64,000 bases of DNA, from assembly GCF_910592395.1 (NCBI RefSeq), contig NC_088308.1, positions 14,153,001-14,217,000 on the forward strand. Reading direction: 5' to 3'. Made by a program: the position numbers and the translations under genes. This stretch comes from Lineus longissimus. Lineage: Eukaryota; Nemertea; Pilidiophora; Heteronemertea; Lineidae. How positions within the stretch are numbered: position 1 is the first letter of the stretch; the number at the start of each line of letters is the position of its first letter. The notes beneath the pieces are model-generated. The model saw nothing but the letters and a program-made list of their open reading frames with translations. It did not search any database and had not been told where the DNA came from. Positions 54,636-63,501 of the stretch are shown here, piece after piece.

Positions 54636-54782
54636 TTGTAAAACGGAAAATTTTTGCGGCTGGTTACGGTATTTTCACGGATTTGTTTGAATAAACTTTA
54701 TTTAGAATTCCTGTTTTGCGGATTACAGACATTCGCAAAAAACGCAAAATTTAAAATACCACAAAAATTTCCCATTTTACAA
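54636..54782. mobile_element. Small foldback MITE
   Basis: Left end TTGTAAAACGGAAAATTTTT and right end AAAAATTTCCCATTTTACAA are inverted with mismatches, and the similarity continues inward (GCGG..TACGGTATTTT). AT-rich and non-coding. Confidence 0.6.
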
Positions 54783-55382
54783 GTCATAAATGAAATAGCT
54801 TAGTGGTGTGTCGAGGTAAGAAGGGAGTCTCTGTTGTGTATAATGTATTGTTATATGCAACATGTACATACGCATGGATGTTTGATACAACCCATGTTCA
54901 TTTCGTTGTAAAAGCTGTGTTTGACGACTCTGTACACATAAATGCCAAAGGAACATTTTCATTTTGCTTCTTGGTATATTTTCAGTAAAGTCTCCCACAA
55001 ATATTTTGTACACAATTCTCAAAATATTCTGATCGATTTATGTAAATTCATTAAATAACGGCCTATATTGCAATAACGTTGTTTGACTCGGTTAGTATGT
55101 AATTGATGGATAAGAAAACGTTCATATTTTACTCGTTCCAACTCTTCCGATGGCGGCGCTCCTCCGAATGACTCAAAGGAGTATTGCACCGGTTTCGCCA
55201 CTTTTTGTGGAGCTGGATGGAGGCCGTATATGCTAGAGTATATGCTAGAGTGATGACCGGTCGTGCCTGCATAGTGCATATGGAGGTATTATTCAGATGG
55301 AGCAACTGCATGCATCTCAAAGGTGATATTACTACATCAAAATGAATTCGAAAGAGGGGCAGAATTTGGAAAGAAATCATGG

Positions 55383-55826
55383 GTCTTAGTTTTGTACATC
55401 AGGGGATCTTAGTTTTGTACGTACAAAACTAAGATCCCCTGATGTACAAAACTAAGACTCTGATATTTTTCTTCAAAATTTCAGTTTGGAATTGGGTCTT
55501 AGTTTTGTACCTCGGGGATCTTAGTTTTGTACCTGGGTCTTAGTTTTGTACTTCGGGGGATCTTAGGTCTTAGGTCTTATGTCTTAGGTCTTGGTTTTGT
55601 ATACACCCCTTTCTCTTGGGTGTATTCAAAACCAAGACCTAAGACATAAGACCTAAGACCTAAGATCCCCCGAAGTACAAAACTAAGACCCAGGTACAAA
55701 ACTAAGATCCCCGAGGTACAAAACTAAGACCCGGGGAGGCCAATTCCAAACTAAAATTTTGAAGAAAAATATCAGAGTCTTAGTTTTGTACATCAGGGGA
55801 TCTTAGTTTTGTACGTACAAAACTAA
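55383..55826. repeat. Palindromic satellite block 2, two head-to-head copies
   Basis: Same sequence family as 40.20-40.77 kb. Two copies face each other around 55600-55620, where ...TTGGTTTTGTATACACCCC meets GGGTGTATTCAAAACCAAG.... The unit end is thus defined as GGGTGTATACAAAACCAAG. The block ends abruptly at 55826 inside what looks like a coding exon on the minus strand. Confidence 0.8.
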
Positions 55827-55946
55827 GGCGGACCTCCTCTCCTTTCTTTTTCAATTCCTTTATCTTCTGGTCAACCTTGCCTTTTTTCTCTTTCTTGGCC
55901 TCCTCAGACTCCTCTTTTACATCACGAATCTCCTGTAAAAGTTGAT
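55827..55946 (-). pseudogene. Lysine/glutamate-rich coiled-coil exon cut by the satellite
   Basis: On the minus strand, an acceptor (CATATTTCAG) precedes an open stretch encoding QEIRDVKEESEEAKKEKKG and more charged heptad-like sequence to about 55827. There the palindromic satellite takes over and the frame ends within it. It could be an exon fragment of a longer coiled-coil protein. No family is recognised. Confidence 0.3.
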
Positions 55947-55949
55947 CTG

Positions 55950-56583
55950 AAATATGATGCATCATGGAAAGATTTAACATAATGTGTGCTTAACTTCTGA
56001 AAGAAATAAGTTTTTGGACTGAAAACCCACCTATTTCGACTGGTCTCCTTTATGCAAGTATCAATGCGTATCTTTTCCCCCCCTCCTCAAGGGTTCGACA
56101 CCTTTACGACAATATACCCAATGCACTTCACCTAAGCTACGGCAGGAGTTCATTAGACACTTATGGAAAATCGTCAGGTTATCACTTGCTATTATCCAAT
56201 GATGTGGAAAGATTTCGACACCTAACCACCTGTTGTTAAGAAAGGACGGGAAAGTTCATAAATCGAGTTAGATTTCGTCTTTAATATTTTGAGGTCTTCA
56301 AGATCGTCGCGCCGTCGTCCCGAGCGAGGACCGCAGCAAATTCACAAAATCATCTCAACAGAAATTAACAATTCTTAGCAACTCAAAATTCCCCTAAAAA
56401 CATGTACAAGTAGTTAGGTATTTTTACCAATAAAATTAAACCCTCAAACAGAAGTTGACACCGTAATAATACCTAGACACCGTATGGTGCTGTCACCTGG
56501 TTATAAGATAATGACCTAAACGTCTTGTCTTCACCCTGCTTCTCAACATTCCCCTCCTCTTGACAGAACCTGTCAAACTATTT
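55950..56583. other. Non-coding stretch, nothing recognised
   Basis: No ORF of interest and no clear repeat boundary between the coiled-coil fragment and the piggyBac element. Confidence 0.4.
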
Positions 56584-56587
56584 TTAA

Positions 56588-58505
56588 CCCTTTCGCTGCG
56601 GGTGACGTGCCCAGCACGTCGTGCCACATGCACCGCCCTGTGCGGTTGACGTGCACCGCACGTCATGAGGGTAAAGCATTTTTATTATTTTTCTTTTGAT
56701 CGCACGGGGCAGTACACTGTCTGTAAATGCTCTCCGCATGTGGATATCATTATAACATTGTAAAAACTAAAGGGGAGCCTCAATCGACTATTATTTTGGC
56801 GGGCAGGGGACGGGGCAGGACATGACACGTGGTTGAAAAAGGGCTCGGAGACAGACGTTTTCAGTGAACGTTGTCCTTGAAATTCTTGCGGATTCTGATA
56901 GTGGGGATGATGATTTGGATGATGAGACCACTACTGGATATGATCGTTGAACGCTTCCGGACTGTCTACAGTCCATCCCAGGAACTTTCAATTGATGAAT
57001 CCCTCCTTCTTTGGAAAGGACGCCTGAACTTCAAACAGTTCATAAGGACCAAACGATCCAGATACGGGGTGAAGTTCTTTGAGCTTTGTACGTCAAAGGG
57101 TGTGACGCTGGATCTAATTGTCTACGTCGGGGCTAATTCTCTGCCACCACAGCCACCAGAGATAGCGGAACTGAACGTATCTGAACAGATTGTCGCACAT
57201 CTCATGCGGAATTATCAGAACAAAGGACACAACTTGTTCATAGATAATTACTATTCATCTCCATCATTGGCTACCTTTCTGAGCGATAGAGATACGTCCG
57301 TCTCTGGGACAATCCATACCAACAGGAAGAATTTCCCTCGTGAGCTCGTCAATCTTCAGGTTGAGAAGAATACCTCCACGTTTTACAAATGCGTGGACAA
57401 GGAATGCCTTGTTGTAAAGTTCAGAGCTCATCAAGACAAAGCCGATGGAAAACAAAAGATCGTCCATTTGCTCACGACCAAGTACGAGGCAACGGTGCGC
57501 CCTACGGGTAAGAGAATGGCTGATGGCACTCCCGTGATGAAACCTTCATGTGTCCTTGCATACAATCGCTTTATGGGTGGAGTCGATATGGTCGGCCAAC
57601 AGTTGCATTATTACCAGGTCATTCGAAGGTCCATGAAATGGTACAAGACGGTTGCTATGAGGTTATTGATGCAGTGTCTCTTGAACAGTCATCGTTTGTA
57701 CCAGCTACGAGGCGGGAAAAGGGACTTCCTCAACTTCATCCGCGACATACTGAACGCAATATTGACCCCAGCACGTAAACAACGAGGTGCAGCCATCGGA
57801 GACGCCCTCAGCAGACTTACTGGACGCCACTTCCCAATGAAGAGGCCACCACAGGGAAACAGAGCACGTCCAGCCAAGAGGTGCGTGGTCTGCTACGCCC
57901 GGAAGGACTTCCTCCCCAACGGAAGAGCAAAGGAGACTTCTTATATCTGCAAGTCATGCCCAACTCAGCCAGGCCTCCATATTGACAACTGTTTCGAGGC
58001 GTACCACACAAAACTAGACTACAGAAGAGATGAACCTGCAAATCCTCCAGCCGATGCCGCTAATGGAGGTGCTGACTAGAACAACGCACTTTGACTTTCA
58101 TACCCCCCCCCCCCCCCCCCCCCCCGACCCCTTGGTAGGCCCCACCCCATAGACATTCATAAACAGAGGCTAAAAACATGAGAAGGACATGAAAGAGATA
58201 TCGGATTCCCTGTGAAATTCATTTGGAACAAAGATAAAGAAATTCCAGAATGTTCCGTTTTTGACGAAATCTTCCTGTTGAACGAGCCCGACCCCCCCAT
58301 GGAAATGATCATGAAAAATAAATTTCAAGAGTGTTTTGATACAAAATATTGTTTATTTCCTTCATAAAACATCATGGGGCATCACAATAGACCATAGAAA
58401 GTCGAAAAAAAATGGTTCTGAAAAATTTCATTTTTTCCCATTTTTGCCGAAAATGCTCCCGCACGGGGCGGTACACGTCGAAAAAAGCCTGCCGCAGCGA
58501 AAGGG
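56588..58505 (+). mobile_element. piggyBac element with intact ends and a deleted transposase
   Basis: TTAA flanks both sides (56584-56587 and 58506-58509). Terminal inverted repeats are CCCTTTCGCTGCGG at the left and CCGCAGCGAAAGGG at the right. Subterminal words such as GCACGGGGC(A/G)GTACAC occur at both ends, inverted in context. The element is 1918 bp, shorter than usual autonomous copies, because the transposase N-terminal region is missing. The ends differ from those of the CCCTATAACACC MITE at 4.35 and 12.9 kb, so that MITE belongs to another piggyBac family. Confidence 0.88.
56871..58079 (+). pseudogene. piggyBac transposase, internally deleted
   Basis: The frame carries the catalytic DDD core of piggyBac transposases (excision and TTAA-specific insertion): Asp42 in SIDESLLLWKGR, Asp125 in LFIDNYYSS and Asp239 in RFMGGVDMVG. 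It also has the C-terminal cysteine-rich domain CVVCYARK ... CKSCPTQPGLHIDNCFEAYH. Family proteins are usually about 550-600 residues; this frame has 402, of which the first ~19 are not piggyBac-like. An acidic N-terminal segment (EILADSDSGDDDLDD) is visible in a different frame at about 56878-56925, directly abutting core sequence (PLLDMIVERF). The missing N-terminal dimerisation/DNA-binding region was therefore probably removed by an internal deletion near 56930, leaving the halves out of frame. Not expected to be functional. Confidence 0.85.
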
Positions 58506-58509
58506 TTAA

Positions 58510-59489
58510 ACAATCTTGGCAAATCTTCCAACTAAAAATAACGGAAGATGGCCCTTCAAACATCCCATTGATCAAATGAAAAGACAGTTTAGAATACACA
58601 ATAGTTCACCAAAAGAACACATTAAAGATAAGAATAGGTGAACACTATTAACTGAAATATATCACTCCTGTAGTAAATTACTAGTACTCTTTTAGATTTT
58701 ACAATCCAATCGGAATCTAACACCCACTGAATTTGAGCTCAAGTAATCCAAGTTGCTCATGAATTCCTCAATGTTCTCATCCTTCGAAAGTCACTATCAT
58801 AAGTCCAGAATAATTCTCAATCAAGAATCGACTCTTTAGGGATGGTAAATGAGAAAACCTATTAAACTTAAATTGTTTCCCCACTGGAAACTGGAGTAAA
58901 CTTCTCCTCCAAAGGAGATCCAAATTTTTAACCCCTTGGGTTCTACATTGCTTAAAAACATGGCTCAGAATAATGTAACAGAAGCTTTTCTCAGAAGCTT
59001 TTCTCCCTTTACCGATACCCGCTAGTCTCTATCTCAATTCCGATATTTTTCGCACTGTAGAAAGTTCGGATACTGACACTCCATTGAGTGTTCTCACTTT
59101 TCAATCAATGTTCAAAACTCGCACCGAGTCATTAAGTGTCCTAGAGTTCACTTCTAAGAATAGAATTGATCAGTGTATATCAGGTGGTGAAACCCAAAGT
59201 TTTTTCCCCCAAAAAAACACAGGCAATTGAAAATGCCAAGGACATCCCGATCAGAAAATTAGCAAGTCACCAGACAATGAGTACACTGACCAACACTAAC
59301 TTTTTAGATCACTCTCTCAGTGTAATTTCACCACACAATGTCAAATGTCAACTTTTAACGGTTATAGACGGATATCATCACCCACGGTTGTAACTGCTTG
59401 GCTGGATTCATCTCAGCATAACCAGACGTTCATCTCAGCGTTACCAGACGGAAGTTGTCATCTCCGGAAACTCGACTGGGCAGAGACGC
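58510..59489. other. Non-coding stretch
   Basis: No recognised ORF. A short direct repeat (CATCTCAGC.TAACCAGACG) occurs at about 59408-59450. Confidence 0.4.
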
Positions 59490-59621
59490 TAGAATATATG
59501 TATTGTGGTGGTAGGAATCTAGGTAATTCTAAGCTATTTTAACAAAAGCCCTTACAGGCCTTTTTGTCTCAAATTAGCTTAGAAACCCCTAAGAACCAGA
59601 CACCACAATACATATATTCTA
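59490..59621. repeat. Imperfect hairpin with 21-bp outer arms
   Basis: TAGAATATATGTATTGTGGTG and its inverted partner CACCACAATACATATATTCT bound a 132-bp stretch. It is probably a small foldback element. Confidence 0.6.
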
Positions 59622-59976
59622 TCATTCATGAAATGGTCAGTGAAGCGTTGCAGTGAAATGGTAAGGGAATACTAGAGTTCAATGGGTTAATGTAATCATG
59701 ACTTACTGTATTCCAACAGAAAGTACACGTCAATAGCTTTCCAAGGATACATCATTGCAAATATCCATTGAGAAATGGCAGAGAAATGAACCCTTGAAGT
59801 TCGCACATCTTGATAGTCCCAGCGTATTCCAATAAATGCTGTAGGCCTACAATACAGCTGTTACAGTGATTAATCATTGTTGCTTGAATCTATTTAAAAT
59901 AATGTTGACAGTGTCTGCATGTACATGGTAACATATGTTACCAAACAATACTCACGTCCCAAAGTATTACAAAAGT

Positions 59977-60102
59977 CTATTGTTCGTTAATGCGTTTATC
60001 CGACAGAATTTCCAGACATTATTTTAACGACCGCAAAAATAATTTTCAGCGCTGAAAATATTTTCTAAAATTCTGTCGGATAAACGCATTAAGACACAAT
60101 AG
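59977..60102. repeat. Hairpin with arms of about 35 bp
   Basis: Arms CTATTGT..(T)TAATGCG and TTTATCCGACAGAATT pair with AATTCTGTCGGATAAA and CGCATTAAGACACAATAG. The centre contains CAGCGCTG. It lies 280 bp upstream of the virus-like ORF cluster. Confidence 0.65.
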
Positions 60103-60120
60103 GCCTTTTCATGTCTTTGA

Positions 60121-60220
60121 CAAGCAAAAATAATTAATGACTGCAACATCTGATATGGCCATTGTAATTTGCAAGCACAAATAATTAATGATTGCAACAT
60201 CTGATATGGCCATTGTACAA
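60121..60220. repeat. 51-bp direct tandem duplication
   Basis: TAATTAATGA(C/T)TGCAACATC followed by TGATATGGCCATTGTA occurs twice with a 51-bp period just upstream of the first virus-like ORF. Confidence 0.7.
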
Positions 60221-60380
60221 CTTAATATCACTATGGTTTAAAGGCAAATGTTATTCTGTCCATGGAGACATGATGTTAACGTCACACTTTCTCCATCTGG
60301 TGAAATTATTCCATTAAAATAAATGACCTTTTTACTGTCTTCATTAACCAAAATTCAAGGAAAAAATTCAAGTAAATTAA

Positions 60381-61190
60381 ATGTATTATCCAATAGCAAA
60401 TCAACATAAAAGTAAATTCACCTATGACTTCTTTAATTTAGAAGTAACTGTTAATACTAATAACTTCTTCAGACTACAAGAAACTAAGATAACACCTGGG
60501 TTTTTGAGCCTGAAAAATAAGAAAGACTGTCTGCTACTGGAAAAGAATCCATTATCGTTTTACCAGAACCAATTTAACATGGCTGTTTGGTTTGCTACAA
60601 CAGGTTGTGGTATTTCAATAGACGATCACTTGAATCACAGTGACCCATTGTTAAGGTCAATTTACAGGTTTCATGTTTACTATCAAATATTGAAGATCAT
60701 GAAGAATCTAGAGATACCAATTCCAGGTGAAAGTGATTTTAATGAGACAAACAATAACATTAACCGTAGGAAACTAGGAGGGTTATTGAGTGAATTTGGT
60801 TTAAAAGACGAGTACGATTTCTCGGTGTTTGAAAATAACGGTGGTTGGAGGTCATGGAATGTACCGGATTACAACCCGAACATAACTGATCCCGGATATT
60901 ACATCAATGATTCTAAAATCAATTTCTTCCTCATGCAAGTTCATGAAAATAGAATGCCACCGATGTTCAGTAAAGACTGGGATGCTGGAATGGCTAATTT
61001 CAAATATCCAGATATTTTCATCAAGGATCATGTCAGGAGACACAAGAATGTATTTGATGTAATTACACAAAATGAATGTCAAACCTATCAACAATTCATG
61101 ATATTTAAATCAAATGGTTTCTCTAATCCTGGAATAGAGAGGTTAAATGATACAATAAGAACATATGTTTACTGTATTCTGGGTGCATAG
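60381..61190 (+). CDS. Virus-like element protein 1, unknown function
   Basis: 269 codons, intronless and AT-rich, starting at the first ATG of an open frame. Recognisable blocks include FYQNQFNMAVWFATTGCGIS and, at the C-terminus, GIERLNDTIRTYVYCILGA. I recall similar blocks in uncharacterised proteins of virus-like or Maverick/Polinton-type elements of marine invertebrates, but I could not verify this. The TAG stop (61188-61190) is followed in the same frame, without any other stop, by the next ORF, so this may be the first part of a longer protein interrupted by a nonsense change. No signal peptide or membrane segment is seen. A role in the particle is a guess from context. Confidence 0.55.
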   Translation: MYYPIANQHKSKFTYDFFNLEVTVNTNNFFRLQETKITPGFLSLKNKKDCLLLEKNPLSFYQNQFNMAVWFATTGCGISIDDHLNHSDPLLRSIYRFHVYYQILKIMKNLEIPIPGESDFNETNNNINRRKLGGLLSEFGLKDEYDFSVFENNGGWRSWNVPDYNPNITDPGYYINDSKINFFLMQVHENRMPPMFSKDWDAGMANFKYPDIFIKDHVRRHKNVFDVITQNECQTYQQFMIFKSNGFSNPGIERLNDTIRTYVYCILGA

Positions 61191-61193
61191 GCG

Positions 61194-61772
61194 TTGACCA
61201 GAACACCAATAATTGGAGTACCGGGTACAGAATTGGATGCTCAGAAGGAATTTAACAAACTATTAAAGGATTCGATTAATCAACATCCTGATATTCCCAC
61301 TTCAATTCAAAGATACCAAAAAGCAGTGAGTGACACTCATACAAGACTAGATTATGTAATATCACCAGGATTGTATGTCATAGGATCAAATATGGTACTC
61401 GTTATTGGTAAGCTGGATAACTACAATAATAACATTTTAATAGCGCCAAAAAATGCTAAACCCGGTAAGAATGACATTAACCACAAAAAGACCTTACCAC
61501 CACCACTGATGGAAGGAAATAGTTCTAAGAAAATAAGAGTTAAGAGTAGCGTTGGTACATCAATGACGGACAAAGTCCCGAGAGCAAAGCTCGAGACCAG
61601 TCATAAACCAAATAGTAATGTTGATACACCAAAAACAACTGAAACCTCAAAGAATACTCCTACTACTACTAAACTTGACACCAAAGTTGAGAAGGAGGAT
61701 GATACTCATAAAACAATTAAATTCATGCTTTACTCAGTTGTTGGTACATTGATTGTTTTTATGGTTAGATAA
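61194..61772 (+). CDS. Virus-like element protein 2, C-terminal membrane anchor
   Basis: 192 codons, in the same frame as the previous ORF and separated from it only by TAG GCG. The frame begins at TTG (61194); the next ATG is internal, which favours it being the continuation of the upstream ORF. It has a structured first half (QKEFNKLLKD ... IQRYQKAV ... GLYVIGSNMVLVIG), a Thr/Lys-rich middle, and a C-terminal hydrophobic segment (FMLYSVVGTLIVFMV) ending one residue later, as in a tail-anchored protein. The next ORF starts 10 bp downstream. Function unknown. Confidence 0.55.
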   Translation: MTRTPIIGVPGTELDAQKEFNKLLKDSINQHPDIPTSIQRYQKAVSDTHTRLDYVISPGLYVIGSNMVLVIGKLDNYNNNILIAPKNAKPGKNDINHKKTLPPPLMEGNSSKKIRVKSSVGTSMTDKVPRAKLETSHKPNSNVDTPKTTETSKNTPTTTKLDTKVEKEDDTHKTIKFMLYSVVGTLIVFMVR

Positions 61773-61782
61773 ATAAGTAATT

Positions 61783-63453
61783 ATGGCTGAAGGAGGTGAA
61801 AATTATGAAATGGATGATTACGATTCACAATCATCATCATCATCATCAGGAACTTTTGAACAAATTCTAGAAATGAGAAAGGATGATTTAATTAATCAAT
61901 ATTATCACGCAAGATACAACACAGGTGAAACCAATAGAACTTTTCAAGATGCCGGCACAACATACAACACAGGAGGTGAATATATCCAAATGGATGAGAT
62001 AGATCCTAATACAAGTGAAACCAATAGAACTTTTCAAGATGACGGCACAACATACAACACAGGAGGTGGAAATCTTACTACTGAAACTTCATTCACTACA
62101 ACTCCAGAAAGGCCAGGCACAACATACAACACAGGAGGTGAAAATCTTACTGATGAAACTTCATTAAGTACACCTCCAGAAAGAGTAAGAGGTATTGTCC
62201 CTGAATTGATGGAAAAGGAGTCATTTCTAGATGATAAAGAGGATAAACTTGATACAGCATTGAAAAAAAGTGGTAAATGGAAATATGACCCTAACAAACT
62301 AAGTAAACTAGCAACACGTATTTATTTGCACAACGAGGAACCTTACTTCTTGCCTACAAAAGGAGAATTAGCAAACTTTACAGAACAACAAAAGAACAAT
62401 ATGAATAAAATTCCTAATCCTAATGGAGGGAATGCCTTTATCATTCCTTTAATTAAATCAGATGGTAAATTCCTTTCTGAAGGCACATTAAAGAATAAGT
62501 TTGGTACTAGATTTGCTAACATGATTAGAGGTATGATTGCACCTGACCCACCAGTAAGTCAACCTACATTAGTAACCCCTGAAACACAGGCAGTAATTAA
62601 TGAGGTATACAGTTCAAACCAACCAATAGATAAATTAATTGATTCTAATGATGATGAACTTAAAACACTGGGTTTTACTGAATCTGCCTTGAGAGAACTT
62701 AGAGGGTTAAAACAGGCTGGTGATGATCTAGCTGCAGTAAAGAGGGATAAGGACATGCAAATAGAAAGCCTAGAAGAAGAACTTAATAATTTAACAAGAG
62801 ACTATGTAAAGTCTGTAGAAGAAGATACTGAAGATAAAGGAGAGTTGAAAAAGCAAATAGATGAACTAAATGACAAATTGTATGAGGAACAGTCAAAGGT
62901 ATGGAGGTTAGACAATGACAGGGAGTCACAAACTAGAAGAATTAAACGTTTAATTGTTGATGTTCTAAAGAAACCAGATTCAACTATTCCTCTGAAGGAC
63001 AGAATAAAGTTACTTTTTAAGACATATGGTGTAACTATTAGCGCCATAATAACAGCTGTTGTAATGACATTTACAACTCTAGGTCTTAGTATCAGTAGTG
63101 CTTTAAGTGGTGCCACTAAATCTGTAAAACCAACTCCAGGACCAGAACCAACTCCTGGACCTACACCAGAACCAGGACCAAAACCATCAATACCAGATAA
63201 AGTAAAAGAAGGTCTCAAGAAGTTTGCTGAATGGCTAAAAGAACTAGCCAAGAAATCAGCTGCGGCTTTACCGGGAATCATCGGTTCTATCGTATCATTT
63301 CTCCTGAAAACAATTGGTGCAGTTGTTGGCTTTCTAGCCGAACATCTGATCATAGCAGTTATTGCTATTGTGAGCTCCATAATTTATGGTTTAATTGGGG
63401 GTGTTAAAGCCTTAAAATCACGTAAAACAGTAAAATCACGTAAAAGGTCTTAG
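61783..63453 (+). CDS. Virus-like element protein 3: repeats, coiled coil and C-terminal hydrophobic segments
   Basis: 556 codons starting at ATG 61783. The N-terminus is acidic and Ser-rich, followed by imperfect repeats of ETNRTFQD.GTTYNTGG (about residues 45-130). A central globular part is followed by a coiled coil (about 320-390), a hydrophobic segment near 427-447, a Pro-Gly linker (PTPGPEPTPGPTPEPGP), an amphipathic Lys/Ala helix, two more hydrophobic segments (PGIIGSIVSFLL; LIIAVIAIVSSIIYGLIGG) and a basic tail (SRKTVKSRKRS). I recall this C-terminal architecture from uncharacterised proteins of invertebrate virus-like elements (unverified). A membrane-interacting particle protein is an inference. 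The frame is intact. Confidence 0.6.
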   Translation: MAEGGENYEMDDYDSQSSSSSSGTFEQILEMRKDDLINQYYHARYNTGETNRTFQDAGTTYNTGGEYIQMDEIDPNTSETNRTFQDDGTTYNTGGGNLTTETSFTTTPERPGTTYNTGGENLTDETSLSTPPERVRGIVPELMEKESFLDDKEDKLDTALKKSGKWKYDPNKLSKLATRIYLHNEEPYFLPTKGELANFTEQQKNNMNKIPNPNGGNAFIIPLIKSDGKFLSEGTLKNKFGTRFANMIRGMIAPDPPVSQPTLVTPETQAVINEVYSSNQPIDKLIDSNDDELKTLGFTESALRELRGLKQAGDDLAAVKRDKDMQIESLEEELNNLTRDYVKSVEEDTEDKGELKKQIDELNDKLYEEQSKVWRLDNDRESQTRRIKRLIVDVLKKPDSTIPLKDRIKLLFKTYGVTISAIITAVVMTFTTLGLSISSALSGATKSVKPTPGPEPTPGPTPEPGPKPSIPDKVKEGLKKFAEWLKELAKKSAAALPGIIGSIVSFLLKTIGAVVGFLAEHLIIAVIAIVSSIIYGLIGGVKALKSRKTVKSRKRS

Positions 63454-63501
63454 GTTACCTTCTATCAAAACAATGTTTAAAAAAATAATTATTATGTAAA
63501 T

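Noticed and set aside
62034-63380. Minus-strand ORFs opposite the 556-codon virus-like protein
   Set aside because: They are antisense shadows of a repeat-rich, well-structured plus-strand protein.
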